From positions 1 to 64,000 of the forward strand of contig NZ_CP013373.1 in the NCBI RefSeq assembly GCF_001522585.2: a stretch of 64,000 nt of DNA, read 5' to 3'. Positions 32,017 to 42,060 of this stretch are shown in pieces. The number at the start of each line of letters is the position of its first letter. The first letter of the stretch is position 1. Below the pieces are notes generated by a model. The model ran no database searches and was not told the origin of the DNA. It worked only from the letters and a program-made list of their open reading frames with translations. The DNA comes from Burkholderia sp. NRF60-BP8 (GTDB lineage: Bacteria > Pseudomonadota > Gammaproteobacteria > Burkholderiales > Burkholderiaceae). Made by a program: the position numbers and the translations under genes.

Positions 32017-35000
32017 TCACCGCACCGCGCCCGCCGGCGCCGCCGCGGGTTCGAACAACGCATCCGGCTGCCCGACGCGCACGAAGCGCGCCGCTCCATC
32101 GCCATCGGTCAGCGCACGGAAATGCGCTTCGCCGCACGCGAGCTTCGCGCGCTCGTGCTCGCTCGGCACGTGGCCGTCGGCATTCGGCGTATCGACGACG
32201 AAGTACAGCCGCTCGCCGCCGTGCTGTTCCGCGAGCACGGCCCAGTCCGGATGGTAGCTGCCGAGCGGCGTCTGCACGCGGAACCACGCCGGCAGCTTCG
32301 CGTACAGCTTCACGCCGTCGTGCGCTTCGAGCGCGTCGGCGAACGCGCGCTCGGCATCCGTCTCGCACACGACGGCCTCGTGGATCGACTTGCGCGCGTC
32401 CGGCCGCAGATTGCGCAGGTAGCCGGTCAGCGCTTCGCTCTCGAACGATTCGAGCGCATGCACGTGGCGCTCGCCGAGCTTGCGGTACGCGATGCCCGCG
32501 ACGAGCGCGAGCCGCTTGCAGCGGTTGATCGCGTCGGCCGCCACCGCAATGAACTGCTGCGGATTCACGCGGAAATCGTCGAGCCGGCCGCTGTCCGCAA
32601 GGATCGTCGCGAGCGAACGGCGCGTGAGCTGCGTCCGGTCCTGCAACTCGGTGAGCAGGTCGGGCAGCGGCAACTCGCCTTCGTCGAGCAGCACCGTGCC
32701 GGCGCCGGCCACCTCGATCGCCTCGATGCCGGCCTTGCCGATGTCGATCTCGGCCTTGCGCCACTGCAGCCGCGCCCGCGCGATGTCCGGCGCGGCGCGC
32801 AACGCGGCCGTGCAGTCGCGCACCAGCTTCGCGTTGTCGAACTCGACGCGGTACACGGTGCGATGACGGATGCGATCCCACAGCGCACGGAAATCCTCGC
32901 CGAACACGACGGCCTTGCCCGACGCATCGCGCCGCAACGCGATCGCGCGGCGCTCGTCGGCGTTGCGCACCGCGAAGCGGCCCGACAGCTTGCGCAGCGT
33001 CGCGACGATCGGCGCACGCAGCCGCTCGAACGCGTCCGGCAGCACGAGCGCGCTCTGGCGCAGCGCATCCTTCAGCCGGTCGAGCACCTTGCCCTGCGCG
33101 TCGACGTAGCCCTGTTCGTGCAGATGGTTCCACAGCACGCGCGACAGCTCGACGCCGAGCGCATGCGCGGGGCCGCCGTCTTCCTGCACCGGCAGCGCCG
33201 CGAACTGGTGCTCCTCGACGATCCCGAAACGAATGCCGGTATCGGCCTCGATTTCCTTTTGCAGATTCTCCGCGAACGACTCGTAGCGCTCGGTCGCGAT
33301 CACGGTGAGCGTGTTCACGCCCGGGTCGCGCACGCGCTCGCCGTCCTGGTCGACGGCGAGGCGCAGCCCGCGGCCGAGCGTCTGGCGGCGCTCGCGCTCG
33401 GTCTGGATGTCGCGCAGCGTGCAGATCTGGAACACGTTCGGGTTGTCCCAGCCTTCCTTGAGGGCCGAGTGCGAGAAAATGAACTTCAGCGGCGTGTCGA
33501 ACGACAGCAGCGCTTCCTTCTCGCGCATGATCAGGCCGTACGCACGCTCCGCGTTCTCGCGGGCCGCCGCGCTGCTCTCGCTCGTGTCGGTCCAGCCGCC
33601 CTTGCGGTCGATCGAGAAGTAGCCGTTGTGCGCACGCTCGACTTCGGCGGCCACGTCGACGCCGTCGAACAGCGCACGGTAAGCCGGCACGCGCGCCGCG
33701 CGCGCATATTCCTCTTCGAAGATCAGCGCGTAGTCGCCCTTCACGGGCATCCCGTTCTCGTCGTAGCGGCGATAGCGCTCGACCGAATCGACGAAGAACA
33801 GCGACAGCACCTTCACGCCGCGCTCGGCGAGGCGCAGCTCCTTGTCGAGATGCTCGCGGATCGTGCGGCGGATCATCTCGCGCTGCACGGCAAGCGTGTC
33901 GATGTCGCCGAACGCCTCGCCGAGCGACAGGAATGCCTCGCCTTCCGGATGGCGCAGTTCGACGTACTCGGCGCCCTTGACCGCATGCACTTCGCCGATC
34001 CGCAGCCCCGCGTACAGCGCGCGCCTGGTCAGGCGCTCGAGATCGTCGCCGTCGGTGGCCGACACGATCTGGCGTTTCACGCCCGCAGCCGTCGCGACGT
34101 CGAGCTCGATGCGCGCGCTGATCGCGCCGCGCCGGTTCGACACGCCGACGAGCCGCACGTACGGCTTGTTGTGCGCATCCTCGACGATCGCCGACGCGAT
34201 TTCGATCTGCTTGACGAGCTTGCGCTCGTACGCGTCGACCGCGTCGAGCCGGTACACCATGTGGTGGCGGTCGACGTGCGTGGCCGAATAGCGCAGCGTG
34301 CACAGCGGATTCATCGCGGCGAGCGCCTCGCGGCCGCGCCCCTCGAGGCCGCCGTCGACGCTTTGCGGCTCGTCGACGATCACGATCGGCCGCGTCGCGC
34401 GGATCAGGTCGATCGGTTTCTCGCCGCCGGTCTTCTCGCTGTCCTTGTAGAGGTTGTTGATCTCTTTCTTGTTGATCGCGGCGACCGTCATCACCATGAT
34501 CTGGATCGCCGCGCTCGCTGCGAAGTGGCGCACCTGGCCGAGCTTCGCGGAGTCGTACAGGAAGTAGTCGTACGGCACGCCCGCGTACAGCGCGCGGAAG
34601 TGATCCTCGGTGATCGCGAGCGTCTTGTGCACGCCTTCCTTGATCGCGATCGACGGCACGACGATCACGAATTTCGTGAAGCCGTAGCGGCGGTTCAACT
34701 CGAAGATCGTGCGCAGGTACACGTAGGTCTTGCCGGTACCCGTCTCCATCTCGACGGTGAAGTCGCGCGAGCCGGGCAGGCCGGACGGCGGCAGCCCGCC
34801 GCGCAACTGCACGTCGGCGAGATTGCGCGCGAGCGCGTCATCGGTCAGCGACAGCCGGTTTCCGACGCCTTGCTCCGATACCGCGAAGCCGAGCGAGCCT
34901 TGAGCCGCGGCCGTCGTGCCGGGCGCGGCGTTCGCGAGCACGCTGAAGTCGCCGCGATACGACTCCTGCCCGCGAAACAGGTCGCAGACGGCGTCGATCG

Positions 35001-35043
35001 CCTCGCGCTGGTAGTCGAGATCCGCTTCGAAATGCAGCCGCAT
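32017..35043 (-). CDS. res: Type III restriction-modification system, restriction subunit Res
   Basis: A 1008-residue DEAD-type motor plus nuclease that partners Mod. The Walker A is ETGTGKTYVYL (residue 100 on). The DExx box reads VIVDEPQSV, and motif III is LRYSATHVD. Then come the IFSHSALKEGWDNPNVFQI region and, at the C-terminus, GSYHPDWAVLAEQ with LYFVVDTPNA. The last pair aligns with the PD...ExK nuclease of type III Res, but the usual ETK is replaced by DTP. The start overlaps the mod stop (TGATG), so both are coupled. The long open frame that begins at 35748 is not used. Confidence 0.92.
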   Translation of the reverse strand: MRLHFEADLDYQREAIDAVCDLFRGQESYRGDFSVLANAAPGTTAAAQGSLGFAVSEQGVGNRLSLTDDALARNLADVQLRGGLPPSGLPGSRDFTVEMETGTGKTYVYLRTIFELNRRYGFTKFVIVVPSIAIKEGVHKTLAITEDHFRALYAGVPYDYFLYDSAKLGQVRHFAASAAIQIMVMTVAAINKKEINNLYKDSEKTGGEKPIDLIRATRPIVIVDEPQSVDGGLEGRGREALAAMNPLCTLRYSATHVDRHHMVYRLDAVDAYERKLVKQIEIASAIVEDAHNKPYVRLVGVSNRRGAISARIELDVATAAGVKRQIVSATDGDDLERLTRRALYAGLRIGEVHAVKGAEYVELRHPEGEAFLSLGEAFGDIDTLAVQREMIRRTIREHLDKELRLAERGVKVLSLFFVDSVERYRRYDENGMPVKGDYALIFEEEYARAARVPAYRALFDGVDVAAEVERAHNGYFSIDRKGGWTDTSESSAAARENAERAYGLIMREKEALLSFDTPLKFIFSHSALKEGWDNPNVFQICTLRDIQTERERRQTLGRGLRLAVDQDGERVRDPGVNTLTVIATERYESFAENLQKEIEADTGIRFGIVEEHQFAALPVQEDGGPAHALGVELSRVLWNHLHEQGYVDAQGKVLDRLKDALRQSALVLPDAFERLRAPIVATLRKLSGRFAVRNADERRAIALRRDASGKAVVFGEDFRALWDRIRHRTVYRVEFDNAKLVRDCTAALRAAPDIARARLQWRKAEIDIGKAGIEAIEVAGAGTVLLDEGELPLPDLLTELQDRTQLTRRSLATILADSGRLDDFRVNPQQFIAVAADAINRCKRLALVAGIAYRKLGERHVHALESFESEALTGYLRNLRPDARKSIHEAVVCETDAERAFADALEAHDGVKLYAKLPAWFRVQTPLGSYHPDWAVLAEQHGGERLYFVVDTPNADGHVPSEHERAKLACGEAHFRALTDGDGAARFVRVGQPDALFEPAAAPAGAVR

Positions 35044-37061
35044 CACAGGCTCCGCACGCGCTTCACGCCGTGCTGTTCGAGCAGCGCGGCGAGATTGAGC
35101 TTCGCGACGTCGTCGACGAAGCCGCTGTCGCGGAACAGGCACGTGACGTCGCGCGACGCGCCGGTCGCATCGAGCAGGTCGACGATGCCGTCGGCGAGCG
35201 GGCCCGCGTCGTCGCGCGAGATGCGCGCGTCGAAGCACGCGACGATCGCGCGGCCGATCAGGTGCACCGTCTTGCCGGCTACCTGGTGATGCTCGACCGG
35301 CGTGCACAGGTCGAGGCCGAGCTTCAGCGTCAGCTCGGCGAGCAGGTCGTCCTCGGTGCGGCCGGTCTTCACGTGTTCGACGGACGCGAACAGCGCGTGA
35401 TCGAAATCGTCGCGGCGCGGGTCCCACTCGATCACGTTGGTCGTGTCGAGCCGGTACACGCGAAAGCCGAGGTCGCCATAGCTTTCCGGATAGTCGCGCG
35501 CGACCTGCTGCGCGGCGCGGCGCAGGCGTTCCTTCGTGATTTCCGCGAGCGTGAGCGGCTTCTTCAGCTTCGCGCAGAAATCGGCGGCCGCGGCTTGCGT
35601 CTTGTCGCGGCGGTCGAGCGCCTCGGGCAGCTGCACGAGAATGTAGCGGCGCGCGCCGCCGTCGGTCGCATTCACCTGCATCACCGCGTGGCCGGTCGAG
35701 CCGGAGCCGGCGAAACAGTCGAGCACGATGTCGTCGCCGCGCGTGCACCAGCCGATCACGGCCGCCGCGAAGTCGACCGGCTTCGGCAGGTCGAACGGAA
35801 TGCCGAGCGTCTTCAACAGCGCGTCGTCGGAGCCGGCGAACGGCAGCACCGACGGCACGTTCTCGTACATGTTCTCGTCGAGGTAGTAGATCCGCTGCGG
35901 CTGCGTGGTTTCATCCGGGCCGAATTCGATCTGGCCGCGCTCGAGCAACGCCTGCATCGTCGCGGGCGGGTTGCGCCAGCCGCGCGCCGGCATCGCGCAC
36001 GGCTTGCCGGTGACCGGGTGGATCAGCGGCGTGAAATATTCGTCCGGCGCCTTCTTCTTGTTCGGCCACGCCATCGACACGAGGCGGTACACGCGGCCTT
36101 CCGCCGACAGCCGGTCGTACATCACTTCGCCGCCGGACAGATTGGTCTGCGCCTTCAGCCACGCGCGGTACGCCTTCTGCGCGTCCTTCGGGTTGCCGCT
36201 TCGGTATACCGCGTCGTGCGCGGCGTCGAGCATGCGCTGCGCGTTGCGCTTCGGGCGCTTGAGCGGCGCCCGTTCGAGCAGCGTCTCGGCGTTGCGCGCG
36301 AACAGCACCAGCGATTCGTGCTGGTACGCGACGCCGCGCGCGTCGCCCTTCGGGTTGCGCTTGTCCCACACGGCCACGCCGAGCTCGTTTTCCTCGCCGA
36401 AGATCTCGCGCAGCATCAGCACCAGCGCATGCACTTCGTGCTCGTCGATGTGCACGGCGATCAGCCCTTCGTCGGACAGCAGCGCATGCGCGAGCTTCAG
36501 GCGCGGATACATCATGTTCAGCCAGTCGGTGTGGAACCGGCCGTTCGCCTCGGTATTGGTGCTGCGCTTCACGCCGCCGTCGGTCTGGCCGGTCATCGCC
36601 AGGTAGTGGCGAATGCTGTCGCTGAAGTCGTCCGGATAGACGAAATCGCTGCCGGTGTTGTACGGCGGGTCGATGTAGACGAGCTTCACCTTGCCCGCGT
36701 AGCTCTTGTGCAGCAGCTTCATCACGTCGAGGTTGTCGCCCTCGATCACGAGATGGCGCGTGTCGTCCCATGCGACGCTGTCGTCGGGGCAGGGGCGCAG
36801 CGTGCCCGTCGACGGCGTCAGCGCGGCCTGGCGCGCGCTGCGCTTGCCGTGCCAGTGGAAGCCGTAGCGCTCGTCGGCGTCGCCGACCGTGCGTTCGCCG
36901 ATCAGCGCCTTCAGCACGTCGACGTCGACCGACGCGCCGTCCGGGCCTTCGGTCACGAGTTCGGGGAACAGCGCCTTCAGGCGCGCGACGTTGTCGGCGG
37001 TGAAATCCGTCGACATCGCCTGCGGGCTGGCCGCATCGAGTTTCTGCATCGTCTTTTCCAT
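35043..37061 (-). CDS. mod: Type III restriction-modification system, methyltransferase subunit Mod
   Basis: A 672-residue N6-adenine methyltransferase that also supplies sequence recognition for Res. Motif order is the beta class: catalytic DPPYNTGSDF at residue 131 comes first, and the SAM site IVLDCFAGSGSTGHAV follows near residue 450. The target recognition part lies between them. The N-terminus has the LKALFPELVTEG stretch common to type III Mod. No repeat tract that would make it phase-variable is visible. It is the first gene of the operon; res overlaps its stop. Confidence 0.93.
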   Translation of the reverse strand: MEKTMQKLDAASPQAMSTDFTADNVARLKALFPELVTEGPDGASVDVDVLKALIGERTVGDADERYGFHWHGKRSARQAALTPSTGTLRPCPDDSVAWDDTRHLVIEGDNLDVMKLLHKSYAGKVKLVYIDPPYNTGSDFVYPDDFSDSIRHYLAMTGQTDGGVKRSTNTEANGRFHTDWLNMMYPRLKLAHALLSDEGLIAVHIDEHEVHALVLMLREIFGEENELGVAVWDKRNPKGDARGVAYQHESLVLFARNAETLLERAPLKRPKRNAQRMLDAAHDAVYRSGNPKDAQKAYRAWLKAQTNLSGGEVMYDRLSAEGRVYRLVSMAWPNKKKAPDEYFTPLIHPVTGKPCAMPARGWRNPPATMQALLERGQIEFGPDETTQPQRIYYLDENMYENVPSVLPFAGSDDALLKTLGIPFDLPKPVDFAAAVIGWCTRGDDIVLDCFAGSGSTGHAVMQVNATDGGARRYILVQLPEALDRRDKTQAAAADFCAKLKKPLTLAEITKERLRRAAQQVARDYPESYGDLGFRVYRLDTTNVIEWDPRRDDFDHALFASVEHVKTGRTEDDLLAELTLKLGLDLCTPVEHHQVAGKTVHLIGRAIVACFDARISRDDAGPLADGIVDLLDATGASRDVTCLFRDSGFVDDVAKLNLAALLEQHGVKRVRSL

Positions 37062-37606
37062 CGGAGCCCGGCCGCGCGCGCCAGGACGTCGGGCGCGCTC
37101 ACGGCACCGGCGGCAATGGCCGCCCGGGCAAACCCGAAACGCTAGCGAGTCGGTCGGCGCAGGTCAAGCGCCGATATGGGGCGAAATCGCGCGTCCGCGC
37201 CGCACGGGATGCGCGGCGCCAAGGCTACCGGATTATCGCATTGCGCGACCCGATTGGCCGTATTCGACGCTGCAGCGACTACGACGAGTTGAAACGGTTT
37301 GAAAAGCTCTTTGTATTTCCGGGATAGTCAGCCATTCCCGAGGCTGCATTTGACAGGACGTCGCGAGAACATCCGAATATCAACGGCGGCGAATGGAGAA
37401 ATGGTCGATTCATTGCAGATTCATTGCCTATGATCCAACGTCACGTTCGATTTCGGCTTTCTGTCCCCTTTAGAAAATAATCGATCGATTATTGCTTGAC
37501 CAGCGTCACCGGCACCGCCCTGAACGGTAACAGCCGAACCCCATTCACATTGATGCGGATGTCCGTGTTGACTTGTCCGGTCAAAATATTTTCCGAGAAG
37601 TTCCTT
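37062..37606. other. Divergent intergenic region mod / response regulator
   Basis: About 545 bases that become clearly AT-richer from 37300 onward, which suggests the promoter area of the regulator gene. A TTGACTTG stretch at 37568 could be a -35 element, but I see no -10 at proper distance. A minus-strand open frame across 37421-37702 has no convincing protein features. Confidence 0.45.
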
Positions 37607-38248
37607 ATGGCCATTACCGTCGCCATTGCAGACGATCATCCGGTTGTCGTAAGCGTACTCATGCAGTTGTTCCAGCGCGACTCGTCCTTTCACGTCGAGC
37701 ATTGTTGCAATGAAGGTTCGCTGTTGATCGAATCATTGGCCCGCGCGTCGACCGACATCGTCGTCGTCGATTATTCGATGACCCGCGGCAACCGGCCGGT
37801 CGACGGGCTCGCGCTGTTGCGCAAGCTTCGAGACGTGGCACCGAAAGCCGGGCGCGTGCTGTTTACCGCGCAGAAGAATCCGACCGTGTTCGCGGCCGCC
37901 GTCCGCCTCGGCGTGGCGGCCATCGTCAGCAAGGAGGACGAAGTCGGGGAGATCCTGCGCGCATGCCGATACATCAACGATGGCGGCTCGCACTATCTGT
38001 CGCCGACCGTCCGGACGATCGTCGATCAGGCCGGCACGGTATTGCACGAGGCCCCGCCGCCGCTCACGCAAAAGGAGCTCGATGTCGTGCGGTTGTTCGT
38101 TTCCGGGCACTCGCTTGCCGACATCGCGAAACAGCTCGGCCGCTCGGTCAGCACCGTATCGACACAAAAATACACGGCCATGCGCAAGCTGCGCGCCGAC
38201 ACCAACATTCACCTGATCCGATACGCGTACGAAAACGGATTGCTCTGA
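37607..38248 (+). CDS. LuxR-family response regulator
   Basis: A 213-residue two-domain regulator. The receiver domain (residues 1-125) has ADDHPVVV acidic pocket residues, phospho-acceptor D in VVVDYSMTRGNRPVDG, and the KED lysine (AAIVSKEDEVG). The LuxR/FixJ DNA-binding domain (145-205) has LTQKELDVVRLFVSGHSLAD and the recognition helix GRSVSTVSTQKYTAMRKL. This style matches RcsB/BfmR-like regulators of fimbriae. It faces the pilus/exporter array across only 25 bases and has no kinase next to it. Control of the pilus genes is a fair inference from position. Confidence 0.88.
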   Translation: MAITVAIADDHPVVVSVLMQLFQRDSSFHVEHCCNEGSLLIESLARASTDIVVVDYSMTRGNRPVDGLALLRKLRDVAPKAGRVLFTAQKNPTVFAAAVRLGVAAIVSKEDEVGEILRACRYINDGGSHYLSPTVRTIVDQAGTVLHEAPPPLTQKELDVVRLFVSGHSLADIAKQLGRSVSTVSTQKYTAMRKLRADTNIHLIRYAYENGLL

Positions 38249-38273
38249 GCGGCGCGGGACACGCGCCGCGGTG

Positions 38274-39284
38274 TTACCGGTAGATGATCGTGAAAGTCGC
38301 CGCGCCATTCGCGGTGCCGGCCCGGGTCGTCTGCCGGGTCTGGTAATAGCGGGCCGAGAGCGGCACCAGCAGCGTCGACGACAGCGATCCCGCGACCTTC
38401 CACGGTGTGCCGAACGGAACGGGCTGACCGTCGCTCCTGAGCACCTGAATGCCTACGCCCGTGGCTCCGCTCGACGACGACAGCGCGAGCACGCCGTTCG
38501 ATGCATCGACCGTGTTGCCGTCGAGCATCAAGTTGACGATGAAGTTGCCCGCGACGCCGGCGTCGCAGCGCAGGCCGATCGAGAACCCCTTGGCCGCCGA
38601 TGTCGACCCGACGCCGGACCCGAGCCCCGACGACTTGCCGAGCGACTGGGTACCCAGATCGACGGCGACGGACGGCGTCGTGGTCGAGCAGGTCGTCGCC
38701 TGAAACGAAATATTGTTGAAGCCGAGCGTCAGGTAGCGGGCCGAATCCGAATATGCGTTGTCCGGGCCGCCGATCAATACCGTGAGGACCGACAGGACGG
38801 GAAAGTCCGTCGGGACGGCTGGCGTCGGTCCGACCTTGACCAGCTCGACGTCGACGGTCGCCGTGACGACCGTCTCCCCGAACGCCTTGATCGTCGTGCC
38901 CATCGGAAACGACGCGGCGCCGTGCCCGCGGTTGCCCTGGTAAGTGACGTACAGCGCGAGCCCGTTGGCCGTCAGCTTGGGATCGTCGGCCCATCGATAC
39001 AGCGTCGCCGGCACGCCGCTGGTTCCCGGGACCGGCAGGGTCTTCGTGCACGTCGCGGAGATCGTGATGCCCTTTTTGCTCCACAGGACCGTGTTGATTG
39101 GCGCGTCCGCGGAAATTTTCAGCGATTCCGGCAACCGGCCGAGGTCGGCCGGTGACGAAGGCTGGCATTTCGCCAGCGCCGCATGCGCGGCGCCGATGCC
39201 GGCCATCCACAGCAGCGCGCCGAATACGGCACTCAGCCAGTTTGCGCGCCGACGCGCATTCCGTTTCCTTTCCTTGTGGTCCAT
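38274..39284 (-). CDS. Fimbrial tip adhesin (chaperone-usher pathway)
   Basis: A 336-residue fimbrial protein with signal peptide (residues 15-36, ending AHA). It has an N-terminal receptor-like domain of about 150 residues and a C-terminal pilin domain (GLRCDAGVAGNFIVNLMLDG, ending ANGAATFTIIYR). The last two residues fit the donor-strand exchange motif of pilins. Cysteines are paired, as in two-domain adhesins. The start overlaps the usher stop (TGATG), so the two are co-translated. Its place at the end of the operon and its double length mark it as the tip adhesin. Confidence 0.82.
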   Translation of the reverse strand: MDHKERKRNARRRANWLSAVFGALLWMAGIGAAHAALAKCQPSSPADLGRLPESLKISADAPINTVLWSKKGITISATCTKTLPVPGTSGVPATLYRWADDPKLTANGLALYVTYQGNRGHGAASFPMGTTIKAFGETVVTATVDVELVKVGPTPAVPTDFPVLSVLTVLIGGPDNAYSDSARYLTLGFNNISFQATTCSTTTPSVAVDLGTQSLGKSSGLGSGVGSTSAAKGFSIGLRCDAGVAGNFIVNLMLDGNTVDASNGVLALSSSSGATGVGIQVLRSDGQPVPFGTPWKVAGSLSSTLLVPLSARYYQTRQTTRAGTANGAATFTIIYR

Positions 39285-41965
39285 CACGATTCTCCTGCGA
39301 GGCTTCGTCGAGCGGCCGATTCGCCGCCCGCTGCGGCCGGTTTCGCTTGCAGCTGGCACGGCGCGTCGATGCGCTCGATTCCGGCGCGTGCGGCGTGCCG
39401 ATCGGGCGGCGGCAACGCAACCTTGATCGAGCATTGCCACGCGTCGGCGTGCCCCCATTTCACGGTCAGCACGTCGTCCGGTTTCCGCAGCCGCGCATAA
39501 ATCCGGCCGCCCTGCGACACGATCCCGATCTGGTTTCCGGCGCCGTCGAATACCGGCGCCCCGAACGGCAACTCGGTGCCGTCGGATACCTTCGAGCCGA
39601 TCAGCAACGCTCGACCCTGCACCGTCGGATAGCGCAGCATCACGACGGCGCCGTTGCGCGGCGCGACCTGCTGGCTCGTCGTTTCCAGCTCGACGTCGGC
39701 CGGCAGGCCGCGCGGATCGAGCTCGATCCGGTTGAGACGATAGGGATTCAGATAAGGCACGACCGCATAGCCGCGCGAATCGAGGCGAATGCCGCCGTAA
39801 CCGGCCACCGCCGCGCCGCCTGCCGCCGGTGCGGCGACGACAGCCATCGTGTCGGCCGTATACGGGGTCGCCGTCACGCCGCCCGGGTGAACCACGACGC
39901 CTCCGCTCAACCCGAACGACCCCGACGTATAGCCGTCGCCCTTCGCGAACGCGCCCTGGACCGTCGTGTAGGGCGTCCGGTATTGCCCCGACACGTTGCC
40001 CGAGTAGGTCGCGCCGGTTTCGCGCGCGGCGGAAACGGAATAGCTGCCCTCGTTGCGCGTGCCGAGGAAACCGGTCGCGCTGACCATCGACGTGAAGCCG
40101 CTGACGCTGTCGCGTGCGAGATTGACGGTCAAGCGCGGTGCCATCGGCTTCGAACCCAGCGGCATCGACACGGTCAGCATGTACTGCGTATCGAGATCGC
40201 CGGTATAGGCGCGGGACCGGTTTGCCGAAAGCGAGTAATCGAGCTGGCGATAGCGGTTGTTGTAGCCGATCTGGAACTGCGTGTCGCTGCCGCCGCGGGC
40301 CCAGTAGTTCTGCGTATAGCCGCTGATGTAGAGCTGGCCCCAGCGGTCGCCGAGCGGCTGCGCCGCCGTGATCGAGATGCGATTGCGCGCACGCCATGCC
40401 GGCAGTGCGTCGGCGCCGGTCAGGTTGCGCTTGACGTTGTCGACGAAGGTGAGCGCGTTGGCGAAATCGAGGTACCCGGCAGACGAGAAGCGATAGGCGG
40501 CCACCGACAGCGTGCTGTCCGTCGCCTCGATCGTCTTGCTGTACGTGACGCGCACGCTGGTTCCGCGCAGCCGCTGGCCGTCTTGCGACGTCATTGCGCC
40601 CGACATGTCGAGCGCCATCGCACCGAATGGCGTGTTGAGCGCGCCGCCCGCCAGCACGTTCTGATAGTTTTCGTTCGCGAGCACGCCGCCGTACAGCGTC
40701 AGCAGATTGGTGATGCCGCGGCTGTAGGTGGCCTGCACGAAGTGCGGCGTGTACGACAGATCCAGGTTGCGCACGGTGCCCGCGACCACGCTGAACCGAC
40801 TCTGGCCCGGCCGCAACGATTGCGCGACCGATGCGTAGGGCACCTTGAACGCGCGGACGCTGCCGTCCGCCTCGGTGACGGTCACGTCGAGATCGCCGCC
40901 GTAGCCGGTCGGAAACAGGTCGTCGATCACGAACGGTCCGGGCGGCACCGCCGTTTCGTAGATCACCGAGCCGTTCTGCCGGATCGTCACGCGCGCGTTG
41001 GTATTGGCGATGCCGCGCACGACCGGCGCATAGCCCCGCTGCGAATCCGGCCACATGCTGTCGTCGCTCGCGAGCTGCGCGCCGCGAAACGCGAACGTGT
41101 CGAACAGTTCGCCGGACGTGTTCGCGTCGCCGATCCGCACTCTCGCCTTGAGCGCCGTCAGATCGTGCTGCACGTAGGTGTTGACGCTGCCGTAGCGTTT
41201 CGTGCCGCGTTGCTGCCAGTTCAGCGCGCCGTCATGCCGCAGATACCAGCCGCCGACGTTGATGCCCGCATTCACGCCGACATACGCGCTGTTCGCGCTC
41301 ATCCCACGTGCGACGTTTCGGTAAATGTTCGCGTTGTAGCCGACGAATCCCGCCGTCACACCGTTGTCCCACAGCGCCGGATCTACGTAGCCGCGCGCGG
41401 CGCGCCGCAACAGCGCCTGCGGAATCTGCACGTCGAGGCGGGCCTCCGCCGCATCGAACGATGCCGACGTGCCGGGCAGCAGCTGTTCCAGCGAGATGCA
41501 TGCGCCGGGGGCGTCGAGCAGCGCGAGCCGTTCCGGCGGGATCTGGGCGAGGTTCGCGTTGAACTTGTCGAGCAGCGCGCGACTGATGCAGATCTGCACG
41601 GCGCCGCGGCTCGCTTCGCGCAACGTCACGTCGTCGCGGCCCAGCATCGCGCCGTTCAGATACACGTCCGAACGGTAGCGGCCGGGCCACACGGGCATTC
41701 CCTTTTCGTAACGCGACAGGTCGATGTCATCGCCGGCCGGCGAAGCGACGAGGTCCGGATTGAACTGCACCGGCTTGCCGCCGGGCTTGCGCGCCGCTTC
41801 GTCATCGCCGACACCCGGCATGTGGCCGGCCGCCGGCGCGGGTTCGCTCGCGGCGGCGGGGAGCGGCAGCGACGAACACGCAAGCAGCACCATCGCGTAC
41901 GAACGGCGCAACGCTGGCATGAGTGGACGGACGCGTCGCGTCGTCGCGCAATCGGCGCGTTCCAT
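39284..41965 (-). CDS. Outer-membrane fimbrial usher
   Basis: An 893-residue usher that assembles and exports pilus subunits through the outer membrane. After a signal peptide (residues 13-40) come the usher N-terminal domain (PVQFNPDLV, GRYRSDVYLNG) and the 24-strand barrel with FRGAQLASDDSMWPDSQRGY and ARVTIRQNG. Near the end are the C-terminal domains (LPFGAPVFDGAGNQIGIVSQ). I chose ATG at 41965 because the longer open frame crosses the chaperone gene region. Length is slightly above the usual 800-860. It stands between chaperone and adhesin as in CU operons. Confidence 0.9.
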   Translation of the reverse strand: MERADCATTRRVRPLMPALRRSYAMVLLACSSLPLPAAASEPAPAAGHMPGVGDDEAARKPGGKPVQFNPDLVASPAGDDIDLSRYEKGMPVWPGRYRSDVYLNGAMLGRDDVTLREASRGAVQICISRALLDKFNANLAQIPPERLALLDAPGACISLEQLLPGTSASFDAAEARLDVQIPQALLRRAARGYVDPALWDNGVTAGFVGYNANIYRNVARGMSANSAYVGVNAGINVGGWYLRHDGALNWQQRGTKRYGSVNTYVQHDLTALKARVRIGDANTSGELFDTFAFRGAQLASDDSMWPDSQRGYAPVVRGIANTNARVTIRQNGSVIYETAVPPGPFVIDDLFPTGYGGDLDVTVTEADGSVRAFKVPYASVAQSLRPGQSRFSVVAGTVRNLDLSYTPHFVQATYSRGITNLLTLYGGVLANENYQNVLAGGALNTPFGAMALDMSGAMTSQDGQRLRGTSVRVTYSKTIEATDSTLSVAAYRFSSAGYLDFANALTFVDNVKRNLTGADALPAWRARNRISITAAQPLGDRWGQLYISGYTQNYWARGGSDTQFQIGYNNRYRQLDYSLSANRSRAYTGDLDTQYMLTVSMPLGSKPMAPRLTVNLARDSVSGFTSMVSATGFLGTRNEGSYSVSAARETGATYSGNVSGQYRTPYTTVQGAFAKGDGYTSGSFGLSGGVVVHPGGVTATPYTADTMAVVAAPAAGGAAVAGYGGIRLDSRGYAVVPYLNPYRLNRIELDPRGLPADVELETTSQQVAPRNGAVVMLRYPTVQGRALLIGSKVSDGTELPFGAPVFDGAGNQIGIVSQGGRIYARLRKPDDVLTVKWGHADAWQCSIKVALPPPDRHAARAGIERIDAPCQLQAKPAAAGGESAARRSLAGES

Positions 41966-42060
41966 GGCATTGACTCCAGAGACTCGAATGACGGGCCGCG
42001 GCGCGCGCGAATGGCGGCGGCCGGGCACTGGGCGGATGTCGAGAGGGGGAGCGGGCGGCG

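Noticed and set aside
31807..35289. 1160-residue plus-strand frame across res
   Set aside because: Shadow of the type III res gene; the sense-strand protein has clear helicase motifs.
35070..37145. 691-residue plus-strand frame across mod
   Set aside because: Shadow of mod, which has DPPY and FAGSGSTG motifs on the other strand.
37421..37702. 93-residue minus-strand frame before the response regulator
   Set aside because: It overlaps the regulator's N-terminus and promoter region, with no ribosome binding site and no recognisable domain.
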